Positions 61,583 to 64,000 of a DNA stretch of 64,000 bases are shown here, piece after piece. This DNA is from Ga0077555 sp046154645 (GTDB lineage Bacteria; Pseudomonadota; Alphaproteobacteria; Rhizobiales; Hyphomicrobiaceae), in assembly GCA_046154645.1 (NCBI GenBank), contig JBJXDZ010000129.1:145505-209504 (forward strand), written 5' to 3'. The translations under genes and the position numbers were made by a program. The notes under the pieces are model-generated. The model searched no databases and was not told the origin of the DNA. It was given only the letters and a program-made list of their open reading frames with translations. The number at the start of each line of letters is the position of its first letter. The first letter of the stretch is position 1.

Positions 61583-62107
61583 TCAGTGCTTGCGCTCGGT
61601 GGTGGGAGGACGCGGCACCAAGGGCGCCGATGCCTCGACGCCGGGAATGGCTTCTGGCGCATTGGCAATCTCGCCCAGAACCTCGTGGAAGTCGGCAGCC
61701 TCCCGGAAATCGCGGTAAACGGAGGCAAAGCGCACGTAGGCGACGGGATCGAGCCCCTTCAGCGCCTCCATCACCAGCCCGCCGATGGCTGACGACGGGA
61801 TCTCGCTCTCGCCCAAGCTTTCCAGCTGCCGCACGATGCCGGAGATCAGCCGCTCCATACGTTCAGGCTCGACGGGGCGCTTGCGCAAGGCCACCTCGAT
61901 GGAGCGAGATAGCTTCTCGCGCTCGAACAGCACCCGCCGGCCCGAGCGCTTGATGACGGTCAGCTCGCGCAGCTGTACGCGCTCGAACGTGGTGAAGCGG
62001 CCGCCGCAATCCGGGCAGATGCGCCGCCGCCGGATGGCCACGTTCTCCTCGGTCGGACGGCTGTCCTTGACCTGGGTGTTCTCGGACGCGCAGTAGGGGC
62101 AGCGCAT
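61583..62107 (-). CDS. nrdR: Transcriptional repressor NrdR
   Basis: 174 residues from the ATG at 62107. The zinc ribbon has C3, C6, C31 and C34 (MRCPYC and CPDCGGRFTT). The ATP-cone begins about 49 (VIKRSGRRVLFEREKLSRSI). The C-terminal YVRFASVYRDFREAADF is conserved. It represses ribonucleotide reductase genes when dATP is high. It lies 13 bases downstream of glyA, as in many alphaproteobacteria. Confidence 0.95.
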   Translation of the reverse strand: MRCPYCASENTQVKDSRPTEENVAIRRRRICPDCGGRFTTFERVQLRELTVIKRSGRRVLFEREKLSRSIEVALRKRPVEPERMERLISGIVRQLESLGESEIPSSAIGGLVMEALKGLDPVAYVRFASVYRDFREAADFHEVLGEIANAPEAIPGVEASAPLVPRPPTTERKH

Positions 62108-62120
62108 GGCAAAGAGCCTC

Positions 62121-63422
62121 TCAATAAATCGGAAACCGCGCGCACAGGGCCATCGCCTGCTCTTTGACGCGGTTTTCGACCTGGGCGTCGCCGAGATCGC
62201 CGTTCTTGGCCAAGCCATCCAGCACGTCGACGATCAGGCGGCCGACCTCGCGGAACTCCGCCTCGCCGAAGCCGCGCGACGTGGCGGCGGGCGTGCCGAG
62301 ACGAACGCCCGAGGTGACGAACGGCTTCTGCGGATCGAAGGGAATGCCGTTCTTGTTGCAGGTGATGTGGGCGCGGCCGAGACCGATTTCGGAGGCCTTG
62401 CCGGTGAGCTTTTTCGGCGTCAGGTCCACCAGCATCAGATGGTTGTCGGTGCCGCCGGTGACGATGTTGTAGCCGCCAGCCTTGATGGTTTCGGCCAGCA
62501 CTTTGGCGTTGGTGACCACGGCTTTGGCGTAGGTCTTGAACTCCGGCCGCAGCGCCTCGCCGAAGGCCACGGCCTTGGCGGCGATGATGTGCATCAGCGG
62601 GCCACCCTGCAGGCCCGGGAACACGGCCGAGTTGATCTTCTTGGCGATGTCCTCGTCGTTGGTCAGGATCAGGCCGCCGCGGGGGCCGCGCAACGACTTG
62701 TGCGTGGTCGAGGTGGTGACATGCGCGTGCGGCACGGGCGAGGGATGCACGCCACCGGCAACGAGGCCGGCAATGTGCGCCATGTCGACCATCAGGTAGG
62801 CGCCGACCTCGTCGGCGATCTCGCGGAAGCGCTTCCAATCCCAGAAGCGCGAATAGGCCGTACCGCCAGCAATGATCAGCTTTGGCTTCGAGGCGCGGGC
62901 AATCTTCGCGACCTCGTCGAGGTCGATCATCTGCGTGTCGCGGGTGACACCGTAGGGCGCCACCTTGAACCACTTGCCGCTCATGTTGACGGGCGAGCCG
63001 TGGGTCAGATGCCCGCCGGCATTGAGATCGAGCCCCATGAAGGTATCGCCGGGCTGCAACAGCGCCAGAAACACGGCCTGGTTCATCTGGCTACCCGAGG
63101 ACGGCTGCACGTTGGCGAACCTGGCCCCGAACAGCATCTTGGCGCGTTCGATGGCCAGCGTCTCCGCCTCATCGACGAACTGGCAGCCGCCGTAGTAGCG
63201 CTTGCCTGGATAGCCCTCGGCATACTTGTTGGTCATCACCGAGCCCGACGCCTCGAGCACGGCGCGCGAGACGATATTCTCCGACGCGATAAGCTCGATC
63301 TCGGTCTGCTGGCGCTTCAGCTCCCGCTTGATGGTGCCGAACAGCTCGGGATCGGCATCGGCAAGGCTCTGGGCAAAGAACGGGCTCGCGGCCATGGGGC
63401 TGGCCTTGGCGGTCGATGGCAT
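62121..63422 (-). CDS. glyA: Serine hydroxymethyltransferase GlyA
   Basis: 433 residues from the ATG at 63422 after AGGAAAG; frames further upstream are rejected. Typical opening DPELFGTIKRELKRQQTEIELIASENIVSRAV, the PLP lysine in VTTSTTHKSLRGPRGG, and GLQGGPLMH. It makes glycine and methylene-tetrahydrofolate from serine. It opens the glyA-nrdR-rib-nusB transcript on the minus strand. Confidence 0.96.
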   Translation of the reverse strand: MPSTAKASPMAASPFFAQSLADADPELFGTIKRELKRQQTEIELIASENIVSRAVLEASGSVMTNKYAEGYPGKRYYGGCQFVDEAETLAIERAKMLFGARFANVQPSSGSQMNQAVFLALLQPGDTFMGLDLNAGGHLTHGSPVNMSGKWFKVAPYGVTRDTQMIDLDEVAKIARASKPKLIIAGGTAYSRFWDWKRFREIADEVGAYLMVDMAHIAGLVAGGVHPSPVPHAHVTTSTTHKSLRGPRGGLILTNDEDIAKKINSAVFPGLQGGPLMHIIAAKAVAFGEALRPEFKTYAKAVVTNAKVLAETIKAGGYNIVTGGTDNHLMLVDLTPKKLTGKASEIGLGRAHITCNKNGIPFDPQKPFVTSGVRLGTPAATSRGFGEAEFREVGRLIVDVLDGLAKNGDLGDAQVENRVKEQAMALCARFPIY

Positions 63423-63645
63423 GAGTGGCTTTCCTCGAGGCTTTGCGCCGGCTGGGTTAAGCCGCGCGGCGCCCTCATAGCAGCGTTCGACCGCAGCAAC
63501 AATGCTGGGGGGCCGAGACTTCGGCGCCGGGCGCACGCGTCGGCCGGCCGAGGCTGAGACCGCGGTGCGCTTGCAAGCCGACACTGAGAGGGTCAGCGGC
63601 GCCCACTCGTCCGGCGGAACCCGGGCTTGGCAGGGCACGGGTACC

Positions 63646-63731
63646 TGGTGCGGTCGAAAGGACTCGAACCTTCACGCCTTGTGAGCGCTACCACCTCAAG
63701 GTAGTGCGTCTACCAATTCCGCCACGACCGC
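63646..63731 (-). tRNA. tRNA-Leu (anticodon GAG), with encoded CCA
   Basis: On the minus strand the 5' acceptor GCGGTCG pairs with CGACCGC before the discriminator A at 63649, and CCA is encoded (63648-63646). The D arm follows GCGGAATTGGTAGACGC, the anticodon arm is CTACC-TTGAGGT-GGTAG with anticodon GAG, the variable arm is long (class II, as for Leu), and the T arm is GAAGG-TTCGAGT-CCTTT. It decodes CUC/CUU. Confidence 0.95.
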
Positions 63732-64000
63732 AAGTCAGGCATCAGGAAGCGCCCGTTTAGCAGATGGCCAATGGGGCAACAAGTCCTGATCTGAGGATAG
63801 ACACAGGGGCCCGATCGCCACTTGGCCAGCGCCCCCGGCAAGCCTTATGGTGGCGCCTCCAAGCGGCCAAACTCGAGGCAGCCATTGCCATGTCGCCCCT
63901 CAGCGCAACGCCGACGCTCAGTGCTGTGGTAGGTCCGTTACCGGGCCGAAGGGGAAAGGGGTGGTCGGGAGCGGATTCGTTGCTGATGAGGGATTTCAGA
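63732..64000. other. Right-end region, no supported gene
   Basis: About 270 bases to the window edge. No convincing open frame, repeat or RNA structure is seen. The tRNA promoter is expected at its left border. Confidence 0.4.

Noticed and set aside
57463..63422. FMN riboswitch in the riboflavin run
   Set aside because: No conserved RFN core was seen before ribD, ribE, ribB or ribH. The nrdR-ribD gap holds only simple palindromes.

Overview
The window is a GC-rich chromosomal segment that reads as an alphaproteobacterium of the order Hyphomicrobiales, probably near the Bradyrhizobium/Xanthobacteraceae group. This placement is an inference. It rests on the glyA-nrdR-ribD-(thioesterase)-ribE-ribB-ribH-nusB order at the right end, a full CtrA box (TTAA-N7-TTAAC), two ABC_sub_bind binding proteins, Bug-type tricarboxylate binding proteins and hydantoinase/oxoprolinase clusters. 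No rRNA, CRISPR array, transposase gene or prophage is visible.

Left end (1-6.2 kb): the 5' part of ruvB, then a CtrA box driving a LysM/LytM lipoprotein of the NlpD/DipM type whose peptidase metal ligands are lost, and a HEAT-repeat protein. Next is a compact ECF sigma/anti-sigma locus. Its two flanking secreted-protein genes each carry the same promoter-like motif, TGAAAC-N16-CGTAY, on opposite strands.

6-29 kb is a mosaic of catabolic genes. It holds a polysaccharide deacetylase-like hydrolase, the hydantoinase/oxoprolinase pair hyuA-hyuB with SDRs, a complete five-gene peptide-type ABC importer, a GMC oxidoreductase, a Tat-exported dienelactone hydrolase, two inositol-monophosphatase paralogues, a small cytochrome c and two convergent ABC_sub_bind proteins separated by a hairpin. 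The 21.4-21.7 kb gap holds nested inverted repeats and a 7-bp tandem repeat.

29.5-39 kb: a NarL-type response regulator convergent with a hybrid histidine kinase, an SDR/M20 peptidase pair, a Nudix hydrolase, a metallo-beta-lactamase-fold protein, surE and two small membrane proteins.

39-55.4 kb is mainly transport and acyl-CoA chemistry: a TRAP-TAXI fused permease with no binding protein nearby, a CoA transferase translationally coupled to a thioredoxin-reductase-like flavoprotein, a divergent acyl-CoA synthetase/MaoC dehydratase pair, tctBA plus two Bug binding proteins, a class II aldolase, a serine hydrolase, an ATP/ADP-carrier-like transporter and a DUF4189 protein.

55.4-56.8 kb is a small, lower-GC, two-gene island bracketed on each side by inverted REP-like repeats. 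Its larger protein resembles Imm11/DUF1629 immunity proteins.

57-63.7 kb is the riboflavin/nusB/nrdR/glyA run, with tightly spaced or overlapping genes. Its ribB carries a GTP cyclohydrolase II-like domain without the zinc cysteines. It is followed by tRNA-Leu(GAG).
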